The notes under the pieces are model-generated. The model had not been told where the DNA came from and did not search any database. It worked only from the letters and a program-made list of their open reading frames with translations. Source: Pseudomonas sp. LS.1a (GTDB lineage Bacteria > Pseudomonadota > Gammaproteobacteria > Pseudomonadales > Pseudomonadaceae). From it: 64,000 nt of DNA. Numbering within the stretch: position 1 is the stretch's first letter; each line of letters starts with the position of its first letter. The position numbers and the translations under genes were made by a program. The stretch covers positions 2,830,001 to 2,894,000 of the forward strand of contig NZ_CP092827.1 of assembly GCF_022533585.1 (NCBI RefSeq). The letters run 5' to 3'. Shown in pieces: positions 1 to 8,780 of this stretch.

Positions 1-2
1 GC

Positions 3-2588
3 CATGCCGCAGGAGCCCGTTCACGCCTGCATTTCATCCCCGGTGCGGAGCGTCGGGCGATTGTCGAACGGTTCATCACCCGGTTCGAACAAAGCGTACA
101 ACCCAGGCTGGCATCGCTGCGCGCCCAGGTGATCCACAACGACGCCAACGACTGGAACATACTGGTCGACGCCGAAACCAACCGTCAGGTGACCGGCTTC
201 ATCGACTTCGGCGATGCAGTGCATACCGTGCTGATTGCCGAAGTGGCGATTGCCAGCGCCTACGCCATTCTGGACATGGACGATCCTGTCGGTGCTGCGG
301 CTGCGTTGGTGGCCGGCTTCCATGAGACGTACCCCCTGCAGCCAGAAGAAATCGATGTGCTGTTCAACCTGATCGCCATGCGCCTGGTCATCAGCGTCAC
401 GTTCTCTGCTTCCCGGCATGATCAGACAGCAGACAACCCCTACCTGGCGATCAGTGAGGCACCCGCCTGGCGCCTGCTCGAACAGCTGGATTCGATCAAT
501 CCAAGGCTGGCCACCGGCATTCTGCGCAAGGCCTGTGGTTTCGATGCCGTCGAGGGCGCGGGCGCTGTTCGCCGCTGGCTTGCGGATAACCACAAGTCCT
601 TTGCCGACCTGGTGCGACCGTCAGCTGCAATCCTTGGCAAGGTGATTGCCCCATTTGGCGACGCTAACCATGAAATGACCCTTGCTTCAGCCGAACAACG
701 CCCTGCAGATGCGGCCTGCTGGTGGGATGAGTTCTCCGCCGCGCACCAGGTGCCGCTGGCGATCGGGCCGTGGGGCGAGCTGCGTAGCATTTATACCGGT
801 AGCGCCTTCGAGTCACGCTTCATCAAGGGCCAGCGCCGTACACTGCATGTCGGTGTCGACCTGGTGATGGCCGCAGGTACGCCGTTGTACGCCCCCGTCG
901 CCGGCACCGTCAAAAGCGTTGAAGTCGAGCGCGACCCGCTGGGCTATGGCGGGTTGGTGATGATCGAGCACGCGCCACCGGGTTGCCCGGCATTCGTGAC
1001 TCTATGGGGGCACATGGCCCATGAGGTGCTCAAGCGCTTGAGCGTCGGCGACAGGATCGAAGCCGGCGAGCTGGTTGGCTACATGGGCACGGATCATGAA
1101 AACGGCGGATGGATTCCGCACCTGCATCTGCAAATAGTGACCGACACTCAGCTGACGGCGGGCGAAGTCATCGGGGTGGGTGAGCCAGAATACCGCGAAG
1201 TCTGGGCCGATTTGTTCCCTGACGCATCGATGCTGGCCGGTATCCCGCCCGAAACCTACCACCAGGAAGGAATGACGAAGGCACAGCTCATCTCCAGGCG
1301 TAAAGAGCTGCTGCTGCCTAACCTGTCGATTTCGTACACCGACCCGATCAAGTTCGTGCGTGGCGATGGCGTGTGGCTGATCGACAACTTCGGCCGGGCC
1401 TACCTGGACTGCTTCAACAACGTCTGCCACCTGGGCCATAGCCATCCCGACGTGGTAGAAGCCCTGGCGCGCCAGGCTGCGCGGCTCAACACCAACACCC
1501 GTTACCTGCACGACAACATCGTCGAGTACGCCGAGCGCCTGACGGGAACCCTCCCTGAGGGCCTGTGCGTTGCGTCCTTTGCCTGTTCGGGCAGTGAAGC
1601 CAACAGCCTGATGCTGCGCATGGCACGTAACTACACAGGCCGTGACGAGGCGATCGTACTGGACTGGGCTTACCACGGCACCACCCAGGAGCTGATCGAC
1701 CTGAGCCCGTACAAGTACAAGCGCAAGGCAGGCAAGGGCAGGGCGGCGCATGTTTATGAGGCAATGGTCCCGGACAGCTACTACGCCCCTGAAGACTGGC
1801 CAGCGGCAGAGCATGGCAAGCGCTTTGCCGAGTCCGTGGCCGAGCAACTGCAGGCCATGCGCAAAGCCGGCAAGGCGCCTGGGTTCTTCCTGGCGGAGTC
1901 CATCCCGAGCGTGGCGGGGCAGGTGTTCCTTCCCGAGCACTACCTCAAGCAGGTATACGCCATGGTGCGCGCCGAAGGTGGGTTGTGCCTGGCCGATGAG
2001 GTTCAGGTCGGGTTTGGCCGCGTGGGTAGCCATTGGTGGGCGTTCGAGACCCAGGGCGTGGTGCCGGATGCCGTGTCCATGGGCAAGCCGATTGGCAATG
2101 GCCACCCGATGTCGGCGGTAGTGACCACGCGCGAGGTTGCCGATGCCTTCAACAACGGCATGGAATATTTCAATACCTTCGGCGGCAACCCGGTGTCGTG
2201 CGCGGTGGGGCTGGCTGTGCTCGACGCAATCGAACGTGACCAGTTGAAAGAGAATGCCCTGAACGTTGGCAACTACCTGCTCGACGGTTTTCGCAAGCTT
2301 CAGCAGCAGTTCGATGTGATTGGTGATGTGCGCGGGCTGGGCCTGTTCCTTGGCATCGTGCTGGTCACTGACCGGCAGTCTAAGGCGCCGGCTACGGCGC
2401 TGGCCAGGAGGGTGGCAGACGGTGCCAGGGCGCGTGGCGTGTTGATCGGCACCGAAGGCCCGCATGACAACGTGTTGAAAATGCGGCCGTCAATGATCTT
2501 CAGCCGGGCCAATGCGGACTTCCTGCTGGAGGTGCTGAAAGACAGCTTTATCGCGGCAACGCTTGAGCAGGCCTCTGCTGTCGACTGA
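3..2588 (+). CDS. APH-type kinase / M23 peptidase-like / class III aminotransferase fusion (5' end outside window)
   Basis: The reading frame is open from the first bases, so the start lies upstream. Three modules are visible. The first is the C-terminal half of an aminoglycoside-phosphotransferase-type kinase, with catalytic HNDANDWN at 135-158 and a DFG-like FIDFGD after it. The second is an M23 (LytM) domain at about 780-1230, with the metal pattern HVGVD (His codon 846) and HLH (1119-1127). The third is a class III PLP aminotransferase from about 1272 to the end, with the Schiff-base lysine in SMGKP (codon 2085). In animals, hydroxylysine or ethanolamine-phosphate catabolism uses a kinase of this family followed by a class III phospho-lyase, so a kinase plus phospho-lyase in one chain is a reasonable guess. 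The substrate is unknown. The M23 domain in the middle is odd and may be structural rather than lytic. Confidence 0.85.
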   Translation, partial: HAAGARSRLHFIPGAERRAIVERFITRFEQSVQPRLASLRAQVIHNDANDWNILVDAETNRQVTGFIDFGDAVHTVLIAEVAIASAYAILDMDDPVGAAAALVAGFHETYPLQPEEIDVLFNLIAMRLVISVTFSASRHDQTADNPYLAISEAPAWRLLEQLDSINPRLATGILRKACGFDAVEGAGAVRRWLADNHKSFADLVRPSAAILGKVIAPFGDANHEMTLASAEQRPADAACWWDEFSAAHQVPLAIGPWGELRSIYTGSAFESRFIKGQRRTLHVGVDLVMAAGTPLYAPVAGTVKSVEVERDPLGYGGLVMIEHAPPGCPAFVTLWGHMAHEVLKRLSVGDRIEAGELVGYMGTDHENGGWIPHLHLQIVTDTQLTAGEVIGVGEPEYREVWADLFPDASMLAGIPPETYHQEGMTKAQLISRRKELLLPNLSISYTDPIKFVRGDGVWLIDNFGRAYLDCFNNVCHLGHSHPDVVEALARQAARLNTNTRYLHDNIVEYAERLTGTLPEGLCVASFACSGSEANSLMLRMARNYTGRDEAIVLDWAYHGTTQELIDLSPYKYKRKAGKGRAAHVYEAMVPDSYYAPEDWPAAEHGKRFAESVAEQLQAMRKAGKAPGFFLAESIPSVAGQVFLPEHYLKQVYAMVRAEGGLCLADEVQVGFGRVGSHWWAFETQGVVPDAVSMGKPIGNGHPMSAVVTTREVADAFNNGMEYFNTFGGNPVSCAVGLAVLDAIERDQLKENALNVGNYLLDGFRKLQQQFDVIGDVRGLGLFLGIVLVTDRQSKAPATALARRVADGARARGVLIGTEGPHDNVLKMRPSMIFSRANADFLLEVLKDSFIAATLEQASAVD

Positions 2589-2619
2589 GCATAGTTGGCC
2601 GGGTGACTCTGGAACTGAT

Positions 2620-2730
2620 CACCACTTCTTCATCGTTGTGGCTTTTCACCAGTTTTTGCGCGCCGGGTGTCAGGCGTACGCCACCAGGCAGCACGACGGC
2701 GTCGTAAAGATCGAGGTGGGCGCTTGTCAC
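2620..2730 (-). pseudogene. Remnant of a DJ-1/PfpI-family gene
   Basis: Read on the minus strand, about 37 codons give HLDLYDAVVLPGGVR followed by a helical LVKSH stretch. This matches the strand and loop around the DALVLPGG motif of DJ-1/PfpI proteins (class I amidotransferase-like chaperones and deglycases). The family is usually 170-230 residues long. Here neither the N-terminal part nor the nucleophile-cysteine region can be found, and the frame runs into the end of the neighbouring gene. I read it as a decayed fragment. The match is short, so chance similarity is possible. Confidence 0.4.
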
Positions 2731-2930
2731 GCACCGGTGCGACCCAGTTGTTCATTCGTCAACACCGCCTCCGCGCCGCGACGGTAAATGCGTTGGCTCC
2801 GGAGCAGCGTGTGCATTGAAAGGTCGTGGAAACAAGGCGATGAATAAGGACGATGACCAGTCGGTCAAAATTAATGAATCTTTTTACGCACGGCTCGCTC
2901 CATTAGTCTGAATCGACCAAGGAGAGTCCA
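2731..2930. other. Intergenic region without recognisable gene
   Basis: About 200 bases upstream of the small conserved gene at 2931. It holds no convincing coding frame. The strong Shine-Dalgarno sequence AAGGAGAG just before 2931 belongs to that gene. No clear promoter hexamers stand out. Confidence 0.5.
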
Positions 2931-3227
2931 ATGGCAGGACAGCAGTTGTATGTGATCGAGTATGAGCTTCATGGGGAATTTCGCACCTTCATCATCCGGC
3001 TGGAGCGTATGGACAACGCTGAGGCATGGCACTGGGCAAGTTGCGATGCGGGGGTCGGCATCATTCCGCGGTTCGGCCAGCACAAGATAAAGAAGGTGAG
3101 CCGGCCGATGGCTGAGCGCTATGGCATCAACAATGTGCGTTGGCGGGCGTCAGGAGAAGGGCCCGAGTTCGTCGCTCCCCCCATTGATGTAAAGAAATTC
3201 TCGAATAGCGGTACGGGCAATACCTGA
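2931..3227 (+). CDS. Small conserved Pseudomonas protein, DUF6555-like
   Basis: A 98-residue soluble protein preceded by an excellent ribosome binding site (AAGGAG, 8 bases before ATG). The sequence starts with LYVIEYELHGEF and continues with MDNAEAWHWASCDAGVG, a pattern I recognise from short conserved proteins of Pseudomonas that I recall as DUF6555. There is no signal peptide or membrane segment. Its function is unknown. It stands alone between a decayed fragment and a convergent SDR gene, so context gives no clue. The family name is from memory; that this is a real gene is well supported by the RBS and the compositional fit. Confidence 0.7.
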   Translation: MAGQQLYVIEYELHGEFRTFIIRLERMDNAEAWHWASCDAGVGIIPRFGQHKIKKVSRPMAERYGINNVRWRASGEGPEFVAPPIDVKKFSNSGTGNT

Positions 3228-3459
3228 AGCCGGTTGCGCAGTAGGCCTGTCTGCAGTTTCGAGCAGGCTTTCGTTCATGGGTTCGCTTCTCAGGTTTCGA
3301 GACACGATCATCCTCGCTTTCAGGAGACAGCGCGTGCCGCGAATCGGGGCGGGCGGGGGGACGCGTTTGAGGCTGCTGGCACCGTTGCTGATAATCGGGT
3401 AGCTGTCGCCCTGGTTGAACGGCCGACAGCTTCACCCGTGCTGGTGTCAGCAATCCTGA

Positions 3460-4257
3460 TCAATCGGCGTTGTAACGTGGGGCAAGCCGATTGCTGGACA
3501 GTTGGCCGAACAGGGCTTGCCGGCTTGCCTCGTAGCGCTCGAATGACTGCAGGTCATGCATCGAAGGGATGGAGATCAGTACCTCGTCGTCAAAGTCCTG
3601 CAGGGCACCGTCCACCAGGTCCTGGGCCGACATCACGATGCCTGGATCCAGGTTTTCGACCGGCAAGCCGCCGATCTGCCAGAAGTCGGTGGCGGTGGCC
3701 CCTGGCAGTACCGCCTGGATCCTGATGCCTTTTTCCGCAAGTTCCTTGTGCAGTGACTGGGTAAAGGCAGTGACGTAGGCCTTGCTGCCACCGTACACAC
3801 CGTTGAGCAACTCCGGCGCCAGGCTGACAACGGACGAGATGTTGATCAGGGCACCTTGCTTGCGCGCGACAAATCCTGGGATGGCCGCGTAGGTAAGGCG
3901 GGTGAGGGCGGTGACGTTGAGGGTGATCATTTCAGCCATGCGCTCGACATCACTTTCCAGCAGGCTGGTGTGAGTGCCTATGCCCGCGTTGTTCACCAGC
4001 AGGCTGATGCTGGCGTCCTCGCGCAATTTGCGCTCTACCTTGGCCAGATCATCCGTGTTTGCCAGGTCTGCCGGAAATACCTCTACGTTCTGCCGGGTTT
4101 CGGTAGTCAGCCGGCTGGCCAGGGTGTTGAGGCGCTCCCGGTTGCGGGCGACCAGCACCAGGTCGTAACCCCGGCGTGCCAACCGTTCTGCGTAGATCGA
4201 ACCGATGCCGGTGGAGGCGCCAGTAATGAGTGCAGTGCCTTTGAATTGCTGCTTCAT
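3460..4257 (-). CDS. SDR family NAD(P)-dependent oxidoreductase
   Basis: A 265-residue classical short-chain dehydrogenase. The dinucleotide-binding TGASTGIG lies near residues 12-19, the NNAG motif near 89-92, and the catalytic set is Ser141/142, Tyr155 and Lys159 (YGGSK). I chose the ATG at 4257 because GGAG sits 7 bases before it. An in-frame ATG two codons earlier (4263) would leave almost no space to that site. The N-terminal pattern and the lack of a specific substrate loop resemble DltE/YqjQ-type SDRs of unknown substrate. It is divergent from the AraC-type gene at 4366, across a 108-base region with a palindrome, so it is probably controlled by that regulator. Confidence 0.9.
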   Translation of the reverse strand: MKQQFKGTALITGASTGIGSIYAERLARRGYDLVLVARNRERLNTLASRLTTETRQNVEVFPADLANTDDLAKVERKLREDASISLLVNNAGIGTHTSLLESDVERMAEMITLNVTALTRLTYAAIPGFVARKQGALINISSVVSLAPELLNGVYGGSKAYVTAFTQSLHKELAEKGIRIQAVLPGATATDFWQIGGLPVENLDPGIVMSAQDLVDGALQDFDDEVLISIPSMHDLQSFERYEASRQALFGQLSSNRLAPRYNAD

Positions 4258-4314
4258 GATCATGCTCCGTTGTGTGGATGTGGAGCCCATGATGCAGAGG
4301 TTCTTACTTGTCTT

Positions 4315-4336
4315 AAACGACACATATGGTACGTTT
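4315..4336. promoter_or_regulatory. Palindromic candidate operator between SDR and GlxA-type regulator
   Basis: A 22-base interrupted palindrome: outer arms AAACG and CGTTT, a central CATATG, and 3-base non-matching spacers. It lies between the divergent start codons at 4257 and 4366. This is a natural place for the AraC-type regulator to act on both genes. Binding is not shown; the call rests on symmetry and position only. Confidence 0.4.
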
Positions 4337-4365
4337 TCAGGACATCGAATCATGGAGCTGCAACC

Positions 4366-5319
4366 ATGCACCGGGTCGGCTATCTCATAACCGAAGGTTT
4401 CCAGATCATGTCGCTGGCAACGCAGGCTGTGTTCGAGTTCGCGAACATTGCCGCGGGCGAAACGGTTTACAGGATCCAGAATTTTTCCGTCGGGGGCGGC
4501 ACGGTGCGTTCTTCCCTGGGCATGTACATGGACACGCTGCCGTTGGGGGCGCCTGGTTTGGCGGATACCTGGATGATCACGGGTACTCTGACCCCGCTGA
4601 CTCCGCCAGGCGATGAAGTGCTGGCCAGCGTTCGAGGCTTTGTCGACGGCGCCCGCCGCATCGCAGGCCTGTGTACCGGCTGTTTCGTGCTGGCCCAGGC
4701 CGGCGTGCTGGATAACCGGCGGGCCACGACACACTGGGCTTATGCGAAAAAGCTGCGTGAACTGCACCCGAAGATTGAGGTGGAAGAAGACCGAATCTTC
4801 ATTGTGGATGGCCAGATCTGGACGTCCGCCGGAATGACCGCCGCCCTGGACATGGCGCTGGGTATGGTGGAGAAAGATCTGGGAACCGAGTTGGCCAGGT
4901 CAGTGGCACGAAAGCTGGTGATGCATCAGCGCCGCTCCGGTGGGCAATCGCAGCATTCCGAGCTGCTGACGCTTGCGCCGAAGTCTGATCGGATTCAGAA
5001 CGCCTTGGATTACGCCCGCAAGCATTTGAATCGCCCATTGAGTGTCGAGGAGCTCGCAGAGTCCGTGCATCTGAGCCCCCGGCAATTTACCCGTGTATTC
5101 ACTGCCGAGACAGGTCAGTCGCCCGCCAAGGCTGTGGAGAGCCTGCGTCTTGAGGCTGCCCGTTTGATGATCGAGCAGAGCCGTCACAGCCTGGATGTGG
5201 TAGCGAAGGAAACCGGCTTCAGGGACCGCCGGCATATGCGTGAGGTGTTCATTCGTGGCTTTGGTGTCCCGCCTCAAGCCGTACGAAGAGATGCCCGGCG
5301 GGTGGTATCGGCCGGATAG
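4366..5319 (+). CDS. GlxA-family transcriptional regulator (DJ-1/PfpI-like sensor plus AraC DNA-binding domain)
   Basis: A 317-residue regulator. Residues 1 to about 190 form a DJ-1/PfpI-like domain with the nucleophile elbow GLCTGCFVLAQAG, and the C-terminal 100 residues carry two AraC helix-turn-helix units (LSVEELAESVHLSPRQFTRVF and the following VAKETGFRDRRHMREVF). The start at 4366 gives the N-terminal pattern HRVGYLITEGFQIMSL, typical of this family. It is divergent from the SDR gene and followed at once by a strong terminator. Members often regulate amino-acid or osmolyte catabolism. Here the adjacent SDR is the likeliest target, and the ligand is unknown. Confidence 0.9.
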   Translation: MHRVGYLITEGFQIMSLATQAVFEFANIAAGETVYRIQNFSVGGGTVRSSLGMYMDTLPLGAPGLADTWMITGTLTPLTPPGDEVLASVRGFVDGARRIAGLCTGCFVLAQAGVLDNRRATTHWAYAKKLRELHPKIEVEEDRIFIVDGQIWTSAGMTAALDMALGMVEKDLGTELARSVARKLVMHQRRSGGQSQHSELLTLAPKSDRIQNALDYARKHLNRPLSVEELAESVHLSPRQFTRVFTAETGQSPAKAVESLRLEAARLMIEQSRHSLDVVAKETGFRDRRHMREVFIRGFGVPPQAVRRDARRVVSAG

Positions 5320-5338
5320 GGCTGACAAGGCCCTGTTC

Positions 5339-5363
5339 GGGGCGATCGGTGATCGCCCCTTTT
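5339..5363 (+). terminator. Rho-independent terminator after the GlxA-type regulator
   Basis: A perfect 9-bp stem, GGGGCGATC / GATCGCCCC, with a GGT loop followed by TTTT. It starts 19 bases after the stop codon of the plus-strand regulator. The minus-strand gene ending at 5369 converges on it, but the T-run only suits plus-strand transcription. Confidence 0.85.
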
Positions 5364-5368
5364 GCGGT

Positions 5369-6973
5369 TCAGGGGCGGTCCTTGAGGGTTTCGAAGGCTT
5401 TGACGCTTTTGATCAGGCTTTTGGTGCTGGCAGAACCGGCACTGTTGAACAGGAAAGAGAAGTCCGAGGCCAACGAAGGGCTGCCGGCAATCGTCGCGTA
5501 CTGATGGCACTGGTTGCAGTCATCACCCTGTACGTAAGTCTCCATGGTGGTGTTGGCCACCGGCACGTTGCCCTGGCTGATGAATGGCCCGTACGACAGC
5601 GGCACTTGCGCGTTGGCGCCCGGTTCCGGGCTGGGCGGATTGGGGGCGAGGGTCCAGAGTACGTTGATCAGCTTGTAGTACTGGAACACCGACTGGCCTT
5701 GGCTGTGCTGCGCGAAGTTGGCTTGCACCGCGCTGTTGAGGGCCTGCAGGTCGCTGGGTATGGGGTGTTCGCGGGTGGTCTGTACCGGCTGGTCGCGTGG
5801 GAAGAGATCGGTGCATTGCTTATCGGGATGGTGTTGCTTGCACTGGATACGGGCTTGGTTCGGTGTGCACTCGGGGCCACTGCCACAGTCAGGGTTGTTG
5901 AAGGCAAAACCGTTCGGTGGGGTTTGTTGCGGCGGGGCCTGGGCCGGTTCGGGCACGTTGTCGACCTGCTCGAAAGTGGTCCAGATGAAGTTGGGCGAAG
6001 CCTGGGTCTTGTTGATGATATGCAGGCCCACCAGCCCCACCACTTCCTGGGTGCAGTTCAGGGTATCGGGGCGTTTGAGCCAGGCGACGGTGGTCAGGTA
6101 GCGCCCGAACAGTTCGGGTTTGCCGGTCAGCACCCGCCAGGCGGCCTTGAGCTCGATCGCGCCCAGCTGCTCCTGCGGGACAGGGGACGGAGGCAGCGAG
6201 CGCATCGGTTCGCCGATTGGCAGCGACAGCCCCTCCGGTGTCTTGCCGTCCTGGTTTTGCGCCACCTTCAACTGGTTGGCGGCGTCGTAGAGCCCCTTGT
6301 CGACGATGTAGTCGAACTCGGCCTTGCCTACCTTGCGCTCAAAAAACACCAGGTTGCCAGACTGGTCCGTCAACCAGCCGCCGGACGCTTCCATGACTGG
6401 GTCGGGAATGGACGCGAGTGTTCCGGTAGACAGGTGGAATCGGTGCAAGGCATTGATCGCGCCTTCGGAGGTGGCGTTCATGAACTTGCGTGCGCCTACC
6501 TTGAGTGACTTGAGGCTACCCTGAGTGCTGCAACCGGACGGCACCAGGGTTTGTACGCCCCAGCCAGTGGGCGTGGGCGCGCCGGGCAGGAAGATGTCAT
6601 TGGCGTCCTTGTAGCTGGCCCATACCGGGGCCACGCTCATGGGTTGGCCCGGTGCGGAGGGGACACCGAACTGCGCCAGCGTGCTGTTCATGTCGGGTTC
6701 GCCCGCCAGGCTGGCGGTGGCCGGCCAGCCGGGGTTCACCGGCCAGTTCAAGGCAATGAACAGCTGCCAGCCAAAGCAGTTCATGAACGCCTGGCTGGTG
6801 GCATTGAAGTTGTTGACCGGCAGGAATCCCCCGCTGGCCGGGTTGAACACCAACTGCTGCTGCACACAGGCGTCGGCATCCGACAGCGTGGCTGCCGTGG
6901 CGGGTTGCGGGGTCGACAGGCACAGTAAAATGCCGCACAGCAGCGACAGAAGACTCAAGCGTGACCTGGACAT
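5369..6973 (-). CDS. Exported c-type haem protein, third gene of the tyrosinase unit
   Basis: A 534-residue protein with a Sec signal peptide (SRSRLSLLSLLCGILLCL, then a TPQPATAA cleavage region). A single haem c motif, CNQCH, lies about 49 residues before the C-terminus. The mature N-terminal half contains a Trp-rich stretch around FGWQLFIALNWP. I chose the second of two adjacent ATG codons (6973) because AAGGAG is 7 bases before it. The pathway is periplasmic, because haem is attached there. The gene follows the tyrosinase and its 578-residue partner, so the protein may take or give electrons in a phenol-oxidising system. That role is inferred; I do not recognise the family outside the haem motif. 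Confidence 0.8.
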   Translation of the reverse strand: MSRSRLSLLSLLCGILLCLSTPQPATAATLSDADACVQQQLVFNPASGGFLPVNNFNATSQAFMNCFGWQLFIALNWPVNPGWPATASLAGEPDMNSTLAQFGVPSAPGQPMSVAPVWASYKDANDIFLPGAPTPTGWGVQTLVPSGCSTQGSLKSLKVGARKFMNATSEGAINALHRFHLSTGTLASIPDPVMEASGGWLTDQSGNLVFFERKVGKAEFDYIVDKGLYDAANQLKVAQNQDGKTPEGLSLPIGEPMRSLPPSPVPQEQLGAIELKAAWRVLTGKPELFGRYLTTVAWLKRPDTLNCTQEVVGLVGLHIINKTQASPNFIWTTFEQVDNVPEPAQAPPQQTPPNGFAFNNPDCGSGPECTPNQARIQCKQHHPDKQCTDLFPRDQPVQTTREHPIPSDLQALNSAVQANFAQHSQGQSVFQYYKLINVLWTLAPNPPSPEPGANAQVPLSYGPFISQGNVPVANTTMETYVQGDDCNQCHQYATIAGSPSLASDFSFLFNSAGSASTKSLIKSVKAFETLKDRP

Positions 6974-7043
6974 CATTGCGCTCCTTGCAAGCTGTGAAGC
7001 CGCACCCGAAGGTGCGGCGGTAGAGAGGCGAGACTGGCGTGGT

Positions 7044-8780
7044 TCAGGCGCCAGGCACCAGCGCCAGGCCGGATTCCCAAGGGTGGTCTGCCGCGCTCAC
7101 GTTCACGTCTTCATCCGGATTGAGCGCACGCACCGTCACCAGGCCGGGGGCTGCGGTGGGGCTGACCGTGATGGTCAGGATGTAGGCCTGTGTGCCGCCG
7201 GCGTTGGTCTGGCCGGGAATGGCCGACGCGTCGGGCAGGTACTGGGTGACCTGCGCGGTAACCCCGGGGTTGGAGAATTGCACCCTGGCATTCTGCGCCG
7301 TGGTGGTCTTGTCGGCGCCTTGCACCACCAGCACGAACTGATTGCTGCTGCCCGGTGCAAGCCAGGCGGGCAGGTCGGTGGGGGAGTTCCCGTAGAACAG
7401 GTCCAGCGGCAGCAGTTGCACCGGCCAGGGTTGCAGGCCGGCCACCCGGTCCTGCACGCATGGGAAGGATTGAGGTGTGACGCTGAGCGGTTTGACGGTG
7501 ACGCTCAGGCCCACCAACAGTTGTTGGGCGATGACCCACACATAGTTGACCTTCTGGTTGTTGATGGTGATGTCATTGATCGAGAAGCCGGCGCTTTCCG
7601 GCACCTCGAACACCGCCTGCAGGATCTGGTCGGAGCCGTTGGCGGCCGACTTGGCCGTACCGCGGGTGATGCGCCAGTACTGGCTCACGTCCTGGCCTTG
7701 CGGGCCCTTCCAGGCGCTGAAGTCGGTGGGTTGTTGCAAGTACAGGCCAATGGGGTTGGTCAGCGACAGTCGGTTGTTGACCGCCGTGGTATTGGCCATG
7801 AAGCCGATGTGCGGGTCGGAGTTGCGATAGTTCTGCCCGTACTGCGCGCAGCAGATCAGCGACTGGGCATTCTGGCTGCTGCTCACCGGGCGCAGGATGG
7901 TGGCGGCGGCGGCCAGGTACACCTCGGCACTGAGGGTATTGGGGCCGGAGGTCAGGTGCATCGCTCCGCCGTACTGGCCGGGTACACAGGCGGTTCCGGC
8001 GTTCCATTTGTTGACGGTGTCATAGGCCGGCTTGCCGGTGGTGGGGTCCATGACCGGATCGCCAGCCTTGCCGGTCGGGCAGTCTTCGGCATAGCGCAGG
8101 TACAGGTCTTCGAGCTGCACGCTCGGGTCGATGTATTCGCGGTACAGGCCCAGGACCGCGTTCGGGTCGATGCGCCACATGGCCAGGAAGTACGCGGGGT
8201 TTTCACAGGTGAAGGTGATCTTGCGCATGTTGCCGTTGGCATCGCGCACGATCGACCACTCGCAGTACTCGTCGAGCCAGCCCCGTGGGCCGGAAGGCGT
8301 GAAATCCTTGTACGTGCCATTCCAGGCGATGCTGGGGCAGCGCTTGACCGGCAGTTGCAGCACAGTGCCCTTTTTGTTCGGGTCGTAAAGCGTGTAGAGG
8401 GTGTTGTCGAGGGTGATCTGGCCGTGGTCGGCCAATTCCATCACCTGGTCCAGGGTCATGGCCTTGCCGCCCAACTGGGGAATGACCGCCGCACCGTTGT
8501 TGTAGAAGAACGTCCACAGGCGGTTGGGGAAGGGCGCCCAGGTGATCGCGGGCGGGGTCACGTCGCCGAAGCCCTCTACGAGCGGGTTGTAGTAGCCCGA
8601 GCGGGGAGCGTCGTTCAGGCCCGACCAAGGGTTGCCGATGATGGACGATTGGGTCCAGCCGGTGAGGTTGTTGTTCCAGTCGGTTTCAAACTGCGGCAAC
8701 TGGTCTTCCAGGCCCAGCTTGTTGTAGTCCTTGGGGGCTTGTCCGGCGGGAGAGGTGAACTGCTTGAAGGGCGTGCTCAT
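7044..8780 (-). CDS. Conserved protein of unknown function, partner of tyrosinase
   Basis: A 578-residue protein without a signal peptide or membrane segment. The start ATG at 8780 overlaps the tyrosinase stop codon (ATGA), so the two are translationally coupled. Visible features are a Trp/Asn-rich N-terminal third (ETDWNNNLTGWTQ), several Cys residues (CENPAYFLAMW, ICCAQYG) and a beta-rich C-terminal third that may be an Ig-like sandwich. I do not recognise its family. Strict coupling to the copper enzyme argues for a physical partner, for example in copper loading or substrate handling, but no metal-binding motif is clear. Confidence 0.75.
   Translation of the reverse strand: MSTPFKQFTSPAGQAPKDYNKLGLEDQLPQFETDWNNNLTGWTQSSIIGNPWSGLNDAPRSGYYNPLVEGFGDVTPPAITWAPFPNRLWTFFYNNGAAVIPQLGGKAMTLDQVMELADHGQITLDNTLYTLYDPNKKGTVLQLPVKRCPSIAWNGTYKDFTPSGPRGWLDEYCEWSIVRDANGNMRKITFTCENPAYFLAMWRIDPNAVLGLYREYIDPSVQLEDLYLRYAEDCPTGKAGDPVMDPTTGKPAYDTVNKWNAGTACVPGQYGGAMHLTSGPNTLSAEVYLAAAATILRPVSSSQNAQSLICCAQYGQNYRNSDPHIGFMANTTAVNNRLSLTNPIGLYLQQPTDFSAWKGPQGQDVSQYWRITRGTAKSAANGSDQILQAVFEVPESAGFSINDITINNQKVNYVWVIAQQLLVGLSVTVKPLSVTPQSFPCVQDRVAGLQPWPVQLLPLDLFYGNSPTDLPAWLAPGSSNQFVLVVQGADKTTTAQNARVQFSNPGVTAQVTQYLPDASAIPGQTNAGGTQAYILTITVSPTAAPGLVTVRALNPDEDVNVSAADHPWESGLALVPGA

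Noticed and set aside
1002-2465. A 487-codon minus-strand frame opposite the aminotransferase domain
   Set aside because: It lies fully within a well-supported gene on the other strand and has no start signal or domain.
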